Assembly (NCBI RefSeq): GCF_000152625.1
Contig: NZ_CH724156.1
Coordinates: 1,000,966-1,064,965 of the forward strand
Reading direction: 5' to 3'
DNA length: 64,000 nt
Source: Roseovarius nubinhibens ISM
Lineage (GTDB): Bacteria; Pseudomonadota; Alphaproteobacteria; Rhodobacterales; Rhodobacteraceae
Part shown: positions 63,881 to 64,000 of the stretch, in pieces
Numbering within the stretch: the stretch's first letter is position 1
Layout of the letters: the number at the start of each line of letters is the position of its first letter
Notes under the pieces: generated by a model
What the model saw: only the letters and a program-made list of their open reading frames with translations
Told to the model about the DNA's origin: nothing
Databases searched by the model: none
Made by a program: the position numbers and the translations under genes

Positions 63881-64000
63881 ATGACCAAGACCATTCTCAT
63901 CACCGGCGCCACCGACGGGATCGGCCTCGAAACCGCGCGACATCTGGCGGCGAAGGGTCATAGCCTCATCCTGCACGGGCGGAGCGCGGCCAAGCTCGAC
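63881..64000 (+). CDS. SDR-family oxidoreductase, 5' part only
   Basis: The first 40 codons ([20 protein letters not shown]...) carry the classical TGxxxGIG cofactor motif; the gene runs off the right edge of the window. AAGGG precedes the ATG. Co-transcription with the LLM gene is likely from the 11-base gap. Confidence 0.88.
   Translation, partial: MTKTILITGATDGIGLETARHLAAKGHSLILHGRSAAKLD

Overview
The window looks like a chromosomal segment of a member of the Rhodobacteraceae (Alphaproteobacteria; Rhodobacter/Roseobacter lineage). Four things point there: high GC with strong G/C third-position bias, an aa3-type cytochrome oxidase subunit I with Paracoccus-like residue numbering, the linked block sdh - mch - mcl2 - mdh - sucCDAB - lpd, and a complete RcGTA-type gene transfer agent (GTA) cluster followed by cysE. 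No tRNA, rRNA, CRISPR array or insertion sequence was recognised.

Layout. 1-3.4 kb: a small hypothetical gene, a repeat-filled non-coding stretch, and a tungstate ABC transporter operon read leftward (tupB-tupC-tupA). 3.8-5.5 kb: ctaD. 5.5-6.5 kb: a lower-GC patch with a solitary PemK/MazF-like toxin and, overlapping its 3' end, a near-consensus sigma-70 promoter that would drive a terminated RNA of about 120 nt. 6.5-10.4 kb: a DUF1989 protein, a small membrane zinc-ribbon protein, a DCC-family protein, an MDR dehydrogenase and an EamA transporter. 10.4-14.4 kb: sdhCDAB read leftward, with two small lipoprotein genes between sdhA and sdhB. 14.6-19.3 kb: a LacI regulator divergent from an hpsNOP-like dehydrogenase operon, then a universal stress protein. 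19.4-21.5 kb: mch, a DUF1737 gene and mcl2 (C2/C3 acyl-CoA metabolism). 22-33 kb: mdh and sucC-sucD-sucA-sucB-MAPEG-lpd. 33.3-37.3 kb: a PPOX flavoprotein, plsC/ftsX/ftsE, and an acidic zinc-ribbon membrane protein. 37.5-45.2 kb: ileS, an acyl-CoA synthetase, an iron-binding periplasmic protein with an upstream palindrome, and an FAD-linked 2-hydroxyacid oxidase. 45.5-59.7 kb: the GTA head-tail cluster, all genes on the + strand. 59.9-64 kb: cysE, a porin, a LysR regulator, an LLM-class oxidoreductase and the start of an SDR gene.

How the parts work together. Succinate dehydrogenase, malate dehydrogenase, succinyl-CoA synthetase and 2-oxoglutarate dehydrogenase are all encoded here, next to mesaconyl-CoA hydratase and malyl-CoA thioesterase of the ethylmalonyl-CoA route, which feed into the same cycle. 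The sdh and suc operons carry the same unusual control element: two copies of the palindrome GTGATCAC about two helical turns apart. This points to one shared TCA-cycle regulator. The hps-like operon has its own paired LacI-type operators.

The strongest leads for new biology are the shared paired operator of sdh and suc, the putative small RNA beside the solitary toxin, the intergenic ATACCGAC repeat family, and the intact GTA with a strong hairpin directly after the capsid gene. The GTA itself is a known system.
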